Below, in pieces: positions 1 through 9,289 of a stretch of 64,000 bases of DNA (its first letter is position 1; every line of letters begins with the position of its first letter). The notes under the pieces were generated by a model, which saw only the letters and a list, made by a program, of their open reading frames with translations, did not search any database and was not told where the DNA came from. The DNA comes from Gloeothece verrucosa PCC 7822. GTDB lineage: Bacteria; Cyanobacteriota; Cyanobacteriia; Cyanobacteriales; Microcystaceae. A program made the position numbers and the translations under genes. The stretch lies in contig NC_014534.1 of NCBI RefSeq assembly GCF_000147335.1, positions 342,773-406,772 of the forward strand, in the 5' to 3' direction.

Positions 1-301
1 AATCACAAACGCCATTAAGTCCAACACTTTCATCGACCGTGAAATCTTCACCCGAAAACAGGCTAATCTGACGGTTTAGCAAACGTCGAACTTCTAATAA
101 AACTGGATAGACAATTCCTTCAGAACGAGCTTTTTCGCTGCCGGTTGCGATCGCAACCGGTAAGCTTTCGGCTAAAAAGTTTTTTAAAGTTTCAGAGGGA
201 TTAATCGGGGCAATATCAGGTAAAAAACGTTCGCCCTCAATAGTGGATAAATTGAAAGTTTCTTTAACTTTACTCACAGTAGTAAATTGACTATAAGGCA
301 T
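1..301 (-). CDS. Conserved cyanobacterial protein, N-terminal part (runs off the window)
   Basis: The reverse strand is open from an ATG at 301 to the window edge, about 100 residues starting MPYSQFTTVSKVKETF. It contains the stretch VLLEVRRLLNRQISLFSGED followed by an FTVDE segment. I recall this pattern from a widespread cyanobacterial family of unknown function that often lies near mobile elements. No catalytic motif is visible in this part, so I assign no function. The C-terminus lies outside the window, so completeness cannot be judged. Identification rests on recalled family resemblance; that the frame is coding is more certain. Confidence 0.65.
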   Translation of the reverse strand, partial: MPYSQFTTVSKVKETFNLSTIEGERFLPDIAPINPSETLKNFLAESLPVAIATGSEKARSEGIVYPVLLEVRRLLNRQISLFSGEDFTVDESVGLNGVCD

Positions 302-417
302 GGTTTAATAATGAGCAATCTGTGAAAATAAAAGTTTTTGTGGTCCAAGTTGGTAAATTACATTCCCGAAAAACCTTTTGTCGGCTGAGATATTTCAGGA
401 TTTTAAAAAGATGATTA

Positions 418-628
418 ATGTATAATGTTATTGTAGCTTATTGTAAATCGAAAAAGATGAAGGAAGAAGCAAGAAAGAAAGTAGCAGAACTGATCGAACT
501 GATTAATCGTGCTACTCCTGATTCTCTTAAAATTGCTCAAGCTATTCTCAAAAAAAATCCTTTAATCCAAATTCCTCAATTACCTCTCTTAAAAAATTAT
601 GTAAAAAGTCGTCTGAGAGATAAAACTA
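418..628 (+). CDS. Small ORF of unknown function, interrupted by a MITE
   Basis: About 70 residues from the ATG at 418 look protein-like: a charged, helical stretch (KMKEEARKKVAELIELI) followed by a leucine/proline-rich part. At 629 the frame enters a MITE-like inverted-repeat element and then runs on to 975 through sequence that is more convincingly coding on the other strand. Only the part before 629 can therefore be native. I do not recognise a family. It may be the 5' part of a gene broken by the insertion, or a chance ORF. Confidence 0.3.
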
Positions 629-728
629 GGGAGCATCCCATTGAAAGCACTTTAACCATTTTATGGTCGCCAAAACCCTTGCCTATCGTGACGAAAGAGC
701 TATGCACTTACAAAAATGGGATGCTCCC
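629..728. mobile_element. MITE-like element with ISKra4-type ends
   Basis: This 100-bp segment begins with GGGAGCATCCCA and ends with the reverse complement TGGGATGCTCCC. The right inner flank ACAAAAA also matches the inner end of the ISKra4-type element at 13334-16277, whose ends are the same GGGAGCATCCC followed by ATTTTTGT. No coding capacity is present. It is most simply a non-autonomous derivative that could be moved by that element's transposase. No clear 8-bp target duplication is visible. Confidence 0.6.
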
Positions 729-752
729 AAAAAAGAAGGGTCAGGAGCGCGA

Positions 753-866
753 TCAGGTTTGTGTATCAATGTATTCACGCCAGTATTTAATTTTCCCCTC
801 TTCCAACTCAAAAATTATCGCATCAGTTGCGAGTTGTTTTTTCCCCGTTTTTTTGTCAGCCAAGTC
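753..866 (-). pseudogene. C-terminal fragment of a SnoaL/NTF2-like protein
   Basis: Reading on the reverse strand, the frame gives DLADKKTGKKQLATDAIIFE and then a short tail ending KIKYWREYIDTQT before a TGA at 755-753. The pattern of a beta strand, a GKI turn and WREYID is typical of the C-terminal strand of SnoaL-like (NTF2-fold) proteins. Only about 37 residues are left. Its upstream end runs directly into the beginning of a different gene (856-900) in another frame, so it is a deletion remnant. Family assignment is by resemblance only. Confidence 0.45.
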
Positions 867-900
867 CTACAATTACGACATCATAATATTTTTTGTTCAT
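856..900 (-). pseudogene. N-terminal stub of an FAD/NAD(P)-binding oxidoreductase
   Basis: From an ATG at 900 the reverse strand reads MNKKYYDVVIVGLG and then stops (TGA at 858-856). YDVVIVGLG is the first beta strand and glycine-rich turn of a Rossmann dinucleotide-binding domain, as found at the start of many flavin-dependent monooxygenases and dehydrogenases. The rest of the enzyme is missing and the DNA continues into the SnoaL-like remnant. It lies 35 bp downstream of the short-chain dehydrogenase on the same strand, so an oxidoreductase operon may once have existed here. Confidence 0.45.
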
Positions 901-934
901 TGGCTTTTAAAAAAATTTACTGAGTTGATCAGGT

Positions 935-1678
935 TTAACTATTACGGAGGATTTTTTCGGCTAATTCTGGAATAAAACGTCGGACAAGCATTAATAATTT
1001 AACTTTGCCCACATAAATTTCATATTGATCTTTTTCCATTGCGCTTACAACTTCTTGAGCCACTTGTTTTGGACTTATTTTGTGTCCTTCTCCTCGACCT
1101 TTAGTCATCTCTGTAGCCACTAAAGGTAAAATAGCTTCAAAAACGGCAATATTAAGACCTGCATCTTCCATTTGGTAGCGAAATGTTTTGCTAAAAATAT
1201 GAACAGCCGCTTTTGTGGCACAATAAACCGGCGCACTTTGTTTAGGAGCAAACGCTAGTCCAGAAGACACATTAACAATTGCACTTTCAGGATTTTGTCG
1301 TAGTAAGGGTAAACATAGATTAGTTAATTTAACTAAAGCGTTGAAATTTACGGCAATTTCCCAATCGATCTTTTCTAATTTGAGTTTATTGGTTAAAAAA
1401 TTATAGTTTAATTGCACTCCAGCATTGTTAATTAAAATAGAAAGTTTTTGCTTTCTTGCTGAAACTTTATCGACCAAAGTATACAGATCAGCGTCCTTCG
1501 CTAAATCGCATTGTATTGTTTCGATATCGCCTAGTTCTTCTGCTGCTAAAGTAAGTCGTTTAGGATTTCGGCTACAGACAATTACATCGTTACCTCGTTT
1601 TTTAAACGAACGAGCAAGCTCTAAACCGATTCCAGCAGTTCCACCTGTAATTAAAACAGTATGATTAGATAATTTCAT
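935..1678 (-). CDS. Short-chain dehydrogenase/reductase (DltE-like SDR)
   Basis: The 247-residue protein is a full-length classical SDR using NAD(P)H. Near the N-terminus TGGTAGIG is the cofactor-binding TGxxxGxG motif. NNAG follows at about residue 86, the catalytic Ser lies in VNVSSGLAF, and YCATKAA supplies the YxxxK pair. No signal peptide is seen, so it is cytoplasmic. The next reverse-strand sequences downstream are remnants of a flavoprotein and a SnoaL-like protein, so its pathway context has been lost. The substrate cannot be deduced. Confidence 0.9.
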   Translation of the reverse strand: MKLSNHTVLITGGTAGIGLELARSFKKRGNDVIVCSRNPKRLTLAAEELGDIETIQCDLAKDADLYTLVDKVSARKQKLSILINNAGVQLNYNFLTNKLKLEKIDWEIAVNFNALVKLTNLCLPLLRQNPESAIVNVSSGLAFAPKQSAPVYCATKAAVHIFSKTFRYQMEDAGLNIAVFEAILPLVATEMTKGRGEGHKISPKQVAQEVVSAMEKDQYEIYVGKVKLLMLVRRFIPELAEKILRNS

Positions 1679-2240
1679 GATTTTTATTTCAATGGTTAAT
1701 AAATTAAGAAGTTAAAGGAGAAAATCGGTTGGAATAATGATACTTGCTATGCTTTTTACTATTTTATATTCATTTTCATTAAAAGCTTCAGTTCCAACTG
1801 CAACCGTTACTAACCCTCTTCCGTCACTCTCGGAGATAGCGATCACTAGAAACTTTATGGCCACGTAGTTTGAGCGATTTGACCAAAATTTTGATTTCTT
1901 AGGAGAAAATAATTGAGCGAACAGCAAAGCTGCTGCGGAGCAGTTCGCATACTATCAAAAGGTTCTGGAACTTAGAAATAGCAAAGGTTTTGCCAGAGTG
2001 ACGGAAGAGGGATAATGCGATCGCTCAGATTGGCCAATCTCTTACATGGACACAAAATTCACTTAGTACAATTGCTCAAATTGTTCCTGGACAACAATTT
2101 GAGCATGGTTTTAATACTTTTGTATGGGGGAAGTTCCGATTTATCAACGGATATAGAAATTAGCCGCTTCTTCTGTAGCCATGTAAAATGTAACATTTCT
2201 TAATAGACAGAAGAAGGGGAGCTTTGCTAAAATTGTAGTC
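1679..2240. other. Intergenic stretch without a supported gene
   Basis: No convincing gene is visible. A plus-strand open fragment around 2010-2165 reads like protein (QIGQSLTWTQNSLSTIAQIV and on) but lacks a start and has no family I recognise; it may be a remnant broken by the IS1634 insertion. A GCGATCGC octamer lies near 2018. Confidence 0.35.
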
Positions 2241-4004
2241 ATGTATATAGAAAGAGTGCCTAATAGAAATTCACCCCCGGCTGTCCTTCTTCGTGAATCC
2301 TATAGAGAGGGAAATCAAGTTAAAAAAAGAACTCTGGCTAATTTATCTTCTTTGCCCGAGGAAATTATTGATAATATGAAACTCGTATTGAAAGGCGCGT
2401 CGGTTTCAATGACCGAAGCGATACCTGATAATTTTGAGGTAATAAGAAGCCTGCCTCACGGTCATGTGATGGTCATAGTAGAAATGGTTAAAAAGTTAGG
2501 TCTAGACAAAATTATTGGAGAAAGTCCATCTCGAATTAGAAACTTAGTTGTGGCGATGATAATTGCTAGAATTATCAATCCTAAATCCAAATTAGCAACA
2601 GTAAGAGAATTCAATCGGGAGACTTGTAGTAATAGTTTAGGAGAGATATTAAATCTAGAGAAGGCTGATGAAGATGAATTATATGATGCTCTGGACTGGT
2701 TATTAGACAAACAAGAAAAAATTGAAAATAAGTTAGCGAGTTTACATTTAGAGTCTGGAGCATTGGTTCTATATGATGTTACCTCAACTTATCTAGAAGG
2801 CTCTGGATGTGCATTGGGAAAGTATGGATATAATCGAGATAAGAAAAAGGGAAAAACCCAGATAGTATTTGGACTGCTATGTGATAAGAATGGCTGTCCG
2901 ATAGCTGTAGAAGTTTTTGAGGGAAATACCTCAGATAGTAGCACGCTTTCTGGACAAATAGAAAAAGTCAGAAAACGATTTGGTATTAAAAATGTCATTT
3001 GGGTAACGGATAGAGGGATCTTAACTTCTTCAAAAATTGATGAATTAGTCAAACCCTTACCAGGATTAGATTATATTACTGGTCTAACTAGAACAAGCCT
3101 TAAAAAATTAGCTGAAGTAGAAGCAATCCAATTAGGATTATTTGACGAGGTAAATCTAGTCGAATTTGAAAGTAAAGATTACCCTTCGGAAAGATTAATT
3201 GCTTGTCGAAATCCTTTGGTTGCTGAAAAAAATCAAAAACAGAGAGAAACGTTGCTTAAAATAGTAGAAGAACAATTCGAGTTGATTATTCAAGCCACAA
3301 AAAGAGAAAAACGAGCCTTAAAAGGTGCGGATAAGATAGCCTTAAGGGTTGGCAAGGTATTAAACAAATATAAAATTAATAAATATTATAACTTAGAAAT
3401 AACTGAGTCCGAATTCACTTATCAAAGAAAACAAGAACTGATTGCCCAAGAAATCGCTTTAGATGGGGTTTACATTTTGAGAACTTCTGTAGATAAAACA
3501 TTGATGGATGGGGTAGAAGTCGTCAAGGCTTACAAAAGTTTATCTACCGTAGAAGAGGCTTTTCGTTGTTATAAATCTATCGATTTAAAAGTGCGTCCAA
3601 TTTATCATTACAAGGGAGACAGAGTTAAAGCTCATATCTTCTTGTGTATGTTAGCTTACTATGTAGAATGGCATTTAAAACAAGAACTAGCTTCTTTATT
3701 GTTTGAAGATGAAAAAATTGATGATAGTGGTGCGGAACTCTGCTATACGCACCCCAATCAAGATATTATCAAAGCTTGTCGTAGTGATATAGCCATAGCT
3801 AAAGATAGAAAAAAACGTGGAAAAGATAATTTTCCCGTTCATAGCTTCCGTACTTTAATGGAAGATTTAGGAACAATTTGTTTGAGTACAGTACAATGTA
3901 AATTACCAAGTGGACAATATATTTTTTCCAAGATAACTCGACCAACTGAACTCCAACAGAAAGTCTTAGATTTATTAGATATTTCTCTATTTTGTACCCA
4001 GTAA
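2241..4004 (+). CDS. IS1634-family transposase
   Basis: This intact 587-residue DDE transposase shows the family layout: first Asp in VLYDVTSTYLEG (about residue 177), second Asp in WVTDRGILTSSK (about 256), and the C-terminal Glu in VEEAFRCYKSIDLKVRPIYH followed by a conserved hydrophobic helix. The start ATG at 2241 gives MYIERVPNRNSPPAVLLRES, a typical family beginning. It transposes its own element. I could not fix the terminal repeats: the flanks near 2130-2160 and 4065-4085 share only a short imperfect match. The gene carries no visible lesion. Confidence 0.9.
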   Translation: MYIERVPNRNSPPAVLLRESYREGNQVKKRTLANLSSLPEEIIDNMKLVLKGASVSMTEAIPDNFEVIRSLPHGHVMVIVEMVKKLGLDKIIGESPSRIRNLVVAMIIARIINPKSKLATVREFNRETCSNSLGEILNLEKADEDELYDALDWLLDKQEKIENKLASLHLESGALVLYDVTSTYLEGSGCALGKYGYNRDKKKGKTQIVFGLLCDKNGCPIAVEVFEGNTSDSSTLSGQIEKVRKRFGIKNVIWVTDRGILTSSKIDELVKPLPGLDYITGLTRTSLKKLAEVEAIQLGLFDEVNLVEFESKDYPSERLIACRNPLVAEKNQKQRETLLKIVEEQFELIIQATKREKRALKGADKIALRVGKVLNKYKINKYYNLEITESEFTYQRKQELIAQEIALDGVYILRTSVDKTLMDGVEVVKAYKSLSTVEEAFRCYKSIDLKVRPIYHYKGDRVKAHIFLCMLAYYVEWHLKQELASLLFEDEKIDDSGAELCYTHPNQDIIKACRSDIAIAKDRKKRGKDNFPVHSFRTLMEDLGTICLSTVQCKLPSGQYIFSKITRPTELQQKVLDLLDISLFCTQ

Positions 4005-4201
4005 GCGGGGGTGACAAATTCCTTCTATCCCTGATGCAGCATACGTTATGGAATTTTGTCAAAGGGGAAGTTCAGGTTTACCTAGAAGCGGCGATCCCTT
4101 CGTGGCGCTGCGCGTTCGCGCACGGGAATCACTACTATCCGAGTAGGGAAGACCTATTCGAATTGTGCGTCATAAATCGGGAATAATAATAGTATCGAGC
4201 G

Positions 4202-4417
4202 ATGAGACAGATATTGATGACAACTTCTGGGTTCAAAATTTGTGAAGTATTAGGTTTTGAGCGACAAGTGCTAATGGTGTTCTACACACCGGCACTTGGT
4301 TATCAATTTAGGGTTTTAAGAGAAGATGGGTCAGTCGAAGGTACTCAAGAACTTTATCCCTCGTTTGAGATGGCCATGAAAGTAGCTAGGCAATCTCTGA
4401 CATCTAGGCTAGTGTAA
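4202..4417 (+). CDS. Small hypothetical protein (71 aa)
   Basis: The ORF gives a compact, balanced sequence with a beta-rich middle (VLMVFYTPALGYQFRVLRED) and a C-terminal helix. I do not recognise a family. There is no strong Shine-Dalgarno upstream of the ATG at 4202. It stands alone downstream of the IS1634 transposase. Confidence 0.4.
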   Translation: MRQILMTTSGFKICEVLGFERQVLMVFYTPALGYQFRVLREDGSVEGTQELYPSFEMAMKVARQSLTSRLV

Positions 4418-5154
4418 CCAGGGTAGTTGTGCCAAGGGGTAAGCTATCAACTTCCCCTGGCAACCCGCTAAAATATGCTCGAATCGGAATAAAACAGGAA
4501 TTTACCCATTTTTTAGTCCGATTTTTCGCTCTTTATGGGCAGGAGGAGGAAAAGTTTACCTTACCAACCAACTCCCGCACTCATTAACTCTGCCACCCAA
4601 TAACGCTTTGAGGCAATAGCTATTGTCAAAGCTTCTATTGCCATTGTGCAGCGAACATCGTGCGGCGCGTCGCCAATCACGTAAAATCGATCATCAAATT
4701 CAAGATTTGAATTATTCTAAATACAGAAGCCGTTTTAGCCAATAATCATCATAAGAGCGCTTTTAAGCAATGAATATAGAAGATCCAGGTTTCCGCACGC
4801 GAAGAGTTATATATATATCAGGGGGCAACTGTATTAGCATTTTACACTCATGGTAAATGCTATCAATTTTGTATCCGAATTAGGGATGGGGAGGTACAAG
4901 AGAACCAATACATTTTCTCGACTTGCTCGGCGGCTTGCCGAGCAGCTATAGAGTCATTAATATCAGGGTAATGTAAATTAATCAAAGAAGTTGGGAATAC
5001 TAAGAGACTAATACTTAATGAGGGGCGTAGTACGCCATCAAATTGTTTAGCCATTTGCCCGCAGCAACTAGATAGAGCCTAATCTAAAACTCATTGAGTA
5101 AAACTTTAATTTTTATTGTTAATATTATACATAGAACAATCGTTTTTTAATTCG
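4418..5154. other. Intergenic stretch, no supported gene
   Basis: More than 700 bp without a convincing gene. Short ORFs here lack start signals and protein-like composition. A run of alternating AT (ATATATATAT, near 4810) and short inverted words are present but no family could be named. Confidence 0.4.
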
Positions 5155-5496
5155 ATGAAGCTCCCTTATGGGAATCTAGTTGATCGGCAACAAATAATCG
5201 ATAAGCTAACAACTTATTCTTTGAACTTTGAGCATAAAGAGGGAAAACATAAAGCTCGTCTTTTTAGGGACCAATTGGGAATCGTTTTAGAAAATCAAGA
5301 AATTCTTCTTACGGCTCTGCTCCAAGCAGCAATAAATGAAGAATTAATGTACCAAACAACCAGCGAGTATGGGAATAAATACGTGATTGATTTTAATTTA
5401 ACAACGGAGGTAGGAACATCTATAATTAGAAGTTGTTGGATTATTCGCATTGGTGAAGTTTATCCAAGGCTGATAACGGTTTATCCAATCGATTAA
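5155..5496 (+). CDS. DUF6883-like protein (113 aa)
   Basis: The protein starts MKLPYGNLVDRQQIIDKLTT and continues NFEHKEGKHKARLF, the pattern I know from the DUF6883 family, including a GKHKA segment and a closing PRLITVYPI strand. The ATG at 5155 is preferred over the longer ORF because the family begins at this point. Its molecular function is unknown to me. It sits directly upstream of a DUF4926-like gene, with the downstream Shine-Dalgarno overlapping its stop codon, so the two are probably translated together. This pairing is common in cyanobacteria and sometimes resembles a toxin-antitoxin arrangement, which is inference. Confidence 0.7.
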   Translation: MKLPYGNLVDRQQIIDKLTTYSLNFEHKEGKHKARLFRDQLGIVLENQEILLTALLQAAINEELMYQTTSEYGNKYVIDFNLTTEVGTSIIRSCWIIRIGEVYPRLITVYPID

Positions 5497-5501
5497 GGAG
5501 A

Positions 5502-5753
5502 ATGATGAAGATGGCTCAAATTCAACTACATGATACAGTTGCCCTGGTTGAAGATACAAAAACTCAACGATTCATGACGGAACAAGAAATTATCTTGCGT
5601 CGGGGACAAGTAGGAACGGTTGTGGAAAAATATAAAGATGGAGAAGCATTTGAAGTTGAGTTTTCTGATGATAAGGGACAAACGTATGCTCTGTTAACTG
5701 TTAAATCGGAAAAACTAATGCCTCTTTTTTATAATTTATCGGTAGTGGGTTAA
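5502..5753 (+). CDS. DUF4926-like protein
   Basis: About 80 residues with the family signature: IQLHDTVALVED near the start, then LRRGQVGTVVEKYKDGEAFE and a closing LLTVKSEKLMPL. This is an SH3-like small beta barrel. AAGGAG at 5495-5500 serves as ribosome binding site. ATG codons at 5502, 5505 and 5511 are all possible; family members usually begin near the last, at the MAQIQLHD segment. It is the downstream partner of the DUF6883-like gene. Confidence 0.75.
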   Translation: MMKMAQIQLHDTVALVEDTKTQRFMTEQEIILRRGQVGTVVEKYKDGEAFEVEFSDDKGQTYALLTVKSEKLMPLFYNLSVVG

Positions 5754-6421
5754 ATCTGTGGATCACTAAAAAATTCGCTAGGTTATAGATCTATAATAGT
5801 GGCCTCCTCTTTTTGCCTAAACCGTTCCTGCTCGAAAGTTCCCAAGAAAGTTTCAGCAACGACTGGAGTTCAGCAAATTTTCGCAACCGTGAAATAGCTT
5901 TAATAATTTCTTCACCTGCCACTATTGAGGAGATTTGCTGTTAAATTTTTCCCTGCTTCAAAACCCGTAGTACCAGTGAGTTGCTATAGCGGCATAGATT
6001 AACCTCCAAGAGGAATGAGAGAACTGGCTCAGTTGCGGAAGCGGAATAAATTTCTGAAAATGTTCTTGCCAGATGTCGAGTAACACGATATTGAGGTTCT
6101 TCCCAACTTTTGATGATCGCTTGGCAAAATTGAGAATAGTACCCTTTTAGGAGTTTCGCATCGTACACTATTACTATAATCTAGCTACGAATTTTCCGTT
6201 GTTTGGACTATATGGCGAACCCTTCGTGTCGCTGCGCGTTCGCAATAAGCATTCCTTATCACAATTTTTTGTATTAATTAATACTATTTTAACTCTCGAC
6301 ATATTTTAAATTTTCTGTCAATGCGAAACTCCTAAAATTAATAAAGTTTAGGTAAAATTTTTTGTAAGCTAAATTCAAAACAGTCTTTTAAGATCAAACA
6401 ATGCTTAAGCCAAAATCTAAT
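5754..6421. other. Non-coding stretch with repeats
   Basis: No supported gene. It holds a common cyanobacterial interspersed repeat (ACCCTTCGTGTCGCTGCGCG near 6219, related to a copy near 4100) and the inverted-repeat element described separately. A 75-residue reverse ORF at 5941-6168 has no recognisable features. Confidence 0.4.
6145..6337. repeat. Perfect 17-bp inverted repeats bounding a 193-bp segment
   Basis: TTTTAGGAGTTTCGCAT at 6145-6161 is matched by its exact reverse complement at 6321-6337. The segment between is non-coding and contains the interspersed repeat near 6219. The form is that of a small MITE, but no target duplication is evident and no matching full-length element is present in the window. 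Confidence 0.5.
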
Positions 6422-6672
6422 TGTAGCGGACTGCAAACATAAACGCTCCGACCTGCAAACAAGAGTCTTCTGAGCCAGAATTATTTGCAACTGAAAAAGT
6501 GAGTTGGGACAGAATTAACTGCAACTGAGACAAGATTAACTGCAACCAGACAGCAAACATAAATCTGAGCCAGAATTAAATACAACTAAAAATTGGCCGC
6601 CTTCAGATCTTGCCCAAGTCGCTACTACAGTAACTACTGCTGTAACGGAAGTGCCCGTCGCTCGGTCATTAA

Positions 6673-7644
6673 TTAAATGGGTAAACCGGCTGCTAACATT
6701 TGTTCGCGTAACTCCTGTGCCCGCACTGCATCAAGTTGTCCACCGAATAAAGAACGAATTTCAGCCGGCTTAGTATTAAACTGTTCTGCCAAGCTTTTTA
6801 CGTTGTAACCATGTCGAGTTAATGTCGGTTCTAAATCATCAATTTGTTTTGAAAGAACTGACTCGATAATATCAACAGAAACGGTTTTTTCTCCCATTTG
6901 ATAAGCTTCCTCAAAAGCTAATGATAAATGCTGCTCGATTTGTAGAGGAGTTCTTAGTCGAGATGCTAATAAATCAATCGCCTCTGGAAGTAAAATATCT
7001 TGTAATTGTGTTTTTTCTGGTGTACAAACTTTGACTAACCATTCGATATATTCCCGTTGAGAGCCTATTAAACCATCCAAAGAAAAAACCGCCGCTCGAT
7101 AGCCAATTTCTTCCATTGTTGGACGACGTAAATCATTTTTTAACTTCGGATGTCCAGCTAATACTACTGAGAGAATGCCTCCCCCATCTTCGACGACTTC
7201 AATTAAACGTTTCAGTCCCGTTAAAGTTTTACTATGTAAATCATGGGCTTCATCGACAAATAAAGCTACCGGTTTTTTGCCTTTACGGATTAATTCTCGG
7301 AGTTCTCGTTCTCTTTTTTCTCCTTGAGAAGGAATTTTAACAGTTTTATCGGCACTAAGATCGTAAAAAAGAGCCGAAATTAAAGTTGTCAAAGTCGCTC
7401 GATTTTTGTCTACTGAGAGAGATTTAGAAACCAGAATTTTCCCTTCTTTAATCAATGCGGCTTGTAATCTACGTAAAGTAACAGTTTTGCCACAACCCAC
7501 GACACCTGTCAGTGCTACCAACCGCCCCGAAGCGATTGCCGCTTTAATCTCTTTAAAAAGCTGTTGTTGATGGACTGTTTCATAATAACCAGCGCGACGG
7601 AATTCTCGTACTAAGCTATAGTGTTCCATCACTTCAATGAGCAT
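6673..7644 (-). CDS. tniB: TniB/TnsC-like AAA+ ATPase of transposon
   Basis: The 323-residue protein is a MuB/TniB/ExeA-type AAA+ ATPase that regulates target choice for the partner transposase. Walker A is GVVGCGKTVTL near residues 46-53 and Walker B is VALFVDEAHDL; both are intact, including the catalytic Glu. A C-terminal extension may contact TniA. It is downstream of tniA with an 11-bp overlap (7634-7644), indicating translational coupling. Contrast the CAST TnsC in this window, which has lost these residues. Confidence 0.85.
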   Translation of the reverse strand: MLIEVMEHYSLVREFRRAGYYETVHQQQLFKEIKAAIASGRLVALTGVVGCGKTVTLRRLQAALIKEGKILVSKSLSVDKNRATLTTLISALFYDLSADKTVKIPSQGEKRERELRELIRKGKKPVALFVDEAHDLHSKTLTGLKRLIEVVEDGGGILSVVLAGHPKLKNDLRRPTMEEIGYRAAVFSLDGLIGSQREYIEWLVKVCTPEKTQLQDILLPEAIDLLASRLRTPLQIEQHLSLAFEEAYQMGEKTVSVDIIESVLSKQIDDLEPTLTRHGYNVKSLAEQFNTKPAEIRSLFGGQLDAVRAQELREQMLAAGLPI

Positions 7645-9289
7645 GAGGTTCTCCTTTTTGATGAGGATAAAAGTAAGCCCGTACCTGCTCAGTGATCTGC
7701 TTTTTGTTCAAAGTCTTCTCTAAAAGCCCTTCAATAAAAGCTTTTTGCTCATCTCCTAGTTTAGCCAAAGGTTGCCCTAAATAGTCAGCAATTGCTCGTT
7801 TGGCACTCAAAATTGTCGGGTAAGTAAATTCTTGAAAAGGGTCTGGATCTTGAAAAGGAATTAAAGTTGGTAATGGTGATTCAAAGTTGACTAGAGTCAG
7901 GGAACTATGTTTTTTTAATGCTTCTAAAGGCAACTCAATTTGCTTGGCTAACGCTTCAATCCGTTCAGTTCGTTCTTGACGCTTACTTGTTTTAAATTTA
8001 CGGTAACGATGTAAGGGGATTGGCCCATCAATAGGATGAAATGGACCAAAACGTTGTTCATCTTTTTCGACATATAATTCATTATCAAATAAACCCCACC
8101 ACAAAGTTACGGTTTCTCCCGCCAAGGACGGTTCGACTTCATAAGCTACTCCATCGACTGAAACTCTAGCCGACCCATCGACTTTTCGACGTTCGGGTTC
8201 ACGAGCAAAAGTACAAAATCGTTCCCAGCTACACATTTGACGGATTCCTGTAGCGGGTAAATGGCGCATCCAGTCTTCTAATCGTGAAAGATTTCCTTCC
8301 CGATGTAACTGGTTGTTGTAATGTAACAAATATTTTATTAACCATTGATTAGCTTCAGTCTCAGTTTCCGGTTGATGAAAATGATAGAGCGTTTCGTGAG
8401 CTTCTTTGACGGTACGAAAAGGTCTTTCTACCTTTCCTTTTGCCCTAGCCGTCATTCGCCTTCCATCTTTGCCATTGGGAACATGAGTTTTTACAGAGAT
8501 TCCTAAGCACTCCATAACATTTTGAAAAATTCGACTTTTGGCGATTGGACCATTATCCATGTAGAGCATTTGTGGAATGCCTTGAAAGGGAAATTCTTCG
8601 ATTCCTTTAGCACTCATAGCATTAAATAAAAAGCGTAAAGCCGCTTCTACATCTTCACCATAGACACAGCGATATTCCTGATAACAAACTCCACTACGAT
8701 CATCAACAATACTGTAAATCATTAACTGAGGATTTCCTCTACCTGGCTCAACCCATGATGGATGAGAAATGTGTTTTAAATCTGAGGGACTCAGGTCAAA
8801 TTGCCAGCAATCGTTACTATATTCGGCTTGAAATCTAACACAGGGGGGCTGTTGAATTAGATACTGATGCTCATATCCCCATGCTTTTAAATAATAATTG
8901 ACAGTGCTTTTATTTAATAGACCTTTTGGGGGTTGAACAAATCCTTGAGGCGTTAAGAGTCCATATTCTTCAAGTAACTCGATTGCTCGTGCTGTCGACA
9001 AATGTCGGCCTTTTTTGTTTGAGGTACGAATTTTAAACGCTGCTATTACCTCACAATAATGCTCCATTTCTGGGGTTGAAAGTTTTCTGGGTTTCCCTCG
9101 GTCTGCCCGATGTGCCGACTTCGGTCGAGATAACAAACGTAATGCTCGGTATAAAGTGTCGATTGAAATGCCGTATAGAGTGGCTGTTTCCTCCATTAAT
9201 ACCCGCCGTTCGTGACAACGAGGTGGCAGCATCTCCAAACGCTGTTTTAAAACGACTAAAGCTTCAGGGGGTATTTGTTTACGCTTCAC
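7634..9289 (-). CDS. tniA: TniA/TnsB-like DDE transposase (rve plus Mu C-terminal domain)
   Basis: The 551-residue protein has an N-terminal helix-turn-helix part, an integrase core and a Mu-type C-terminal beta domain. Likely catalytic residues are the Asp in WQFDLSPSDL, the Asp in LYMDNGPIAKS and the Glu in KGKVERPFRTV. The start codon is GTG at 9289 (MKRKQIPPEAL). It should cut and join the transposon ends by a replicative route, consistent with the co-encoded resolvase. The reading frame appears intact. Confidence 0.88.
   Translation of the reverse strand: MKRKQIPPEALVVLKQRLEMLPPRCHERRVLMEETATLYGISIDTLYRALRLLSRPKSAHRADRGKPRKLSTPEMEHYCEVIAAFKIRTSNKKGRHLSTARAIELLEEYGLLTPQGFVQPPKGLLNKSTVNYYLKAWGYEHQYLIQQPPCVRFQAEYSNDCWQFDLSPSDLKHISHPSWVEPGRGNPQLMIYSIVDDRSGVCYQEYRCVYGEDVEAALRFLFNAMSAKGIEEFPFQGIPQMLYMDNGPIAKSRIFQNVMECLGISVKTHVPNGKDGRRMTARAKGKVERPFRTVKEAHETLYHFHQPETETEANQWLIKYLLHYNNQLHREGNLSRLEDWMRHLPATGIRQMCSWERFCTFAREPERRKVDGSARVSVDGVAYEVEPSLAGETVTLWWGLFDNELYVEKDEQRFGPFHPIDGPIPLHRYRKFKTSKRQERTERIEALAKQIELPLEALKKHSSLTLVNFESPLPTLIPFQDPDPFQEFTYPTILSAKRAIADYLGQPLAKLGDEQKAFIEGLLEKTLNKKQITEQVRAYFYPHQKGEPHAH

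Noticed and set aside
663..923. Plus-strand ORF over the MITE and SnoaL-like remnant
   Set aside because: It starts inside the MITE and overlaps a better supported reverse-strand reading; no protein features.
5941..6168. 75-residue reverse ORF
   Set aside because: No ribosome binding site, no recognised family, and its start lies in the 17-bp inverted repeat.
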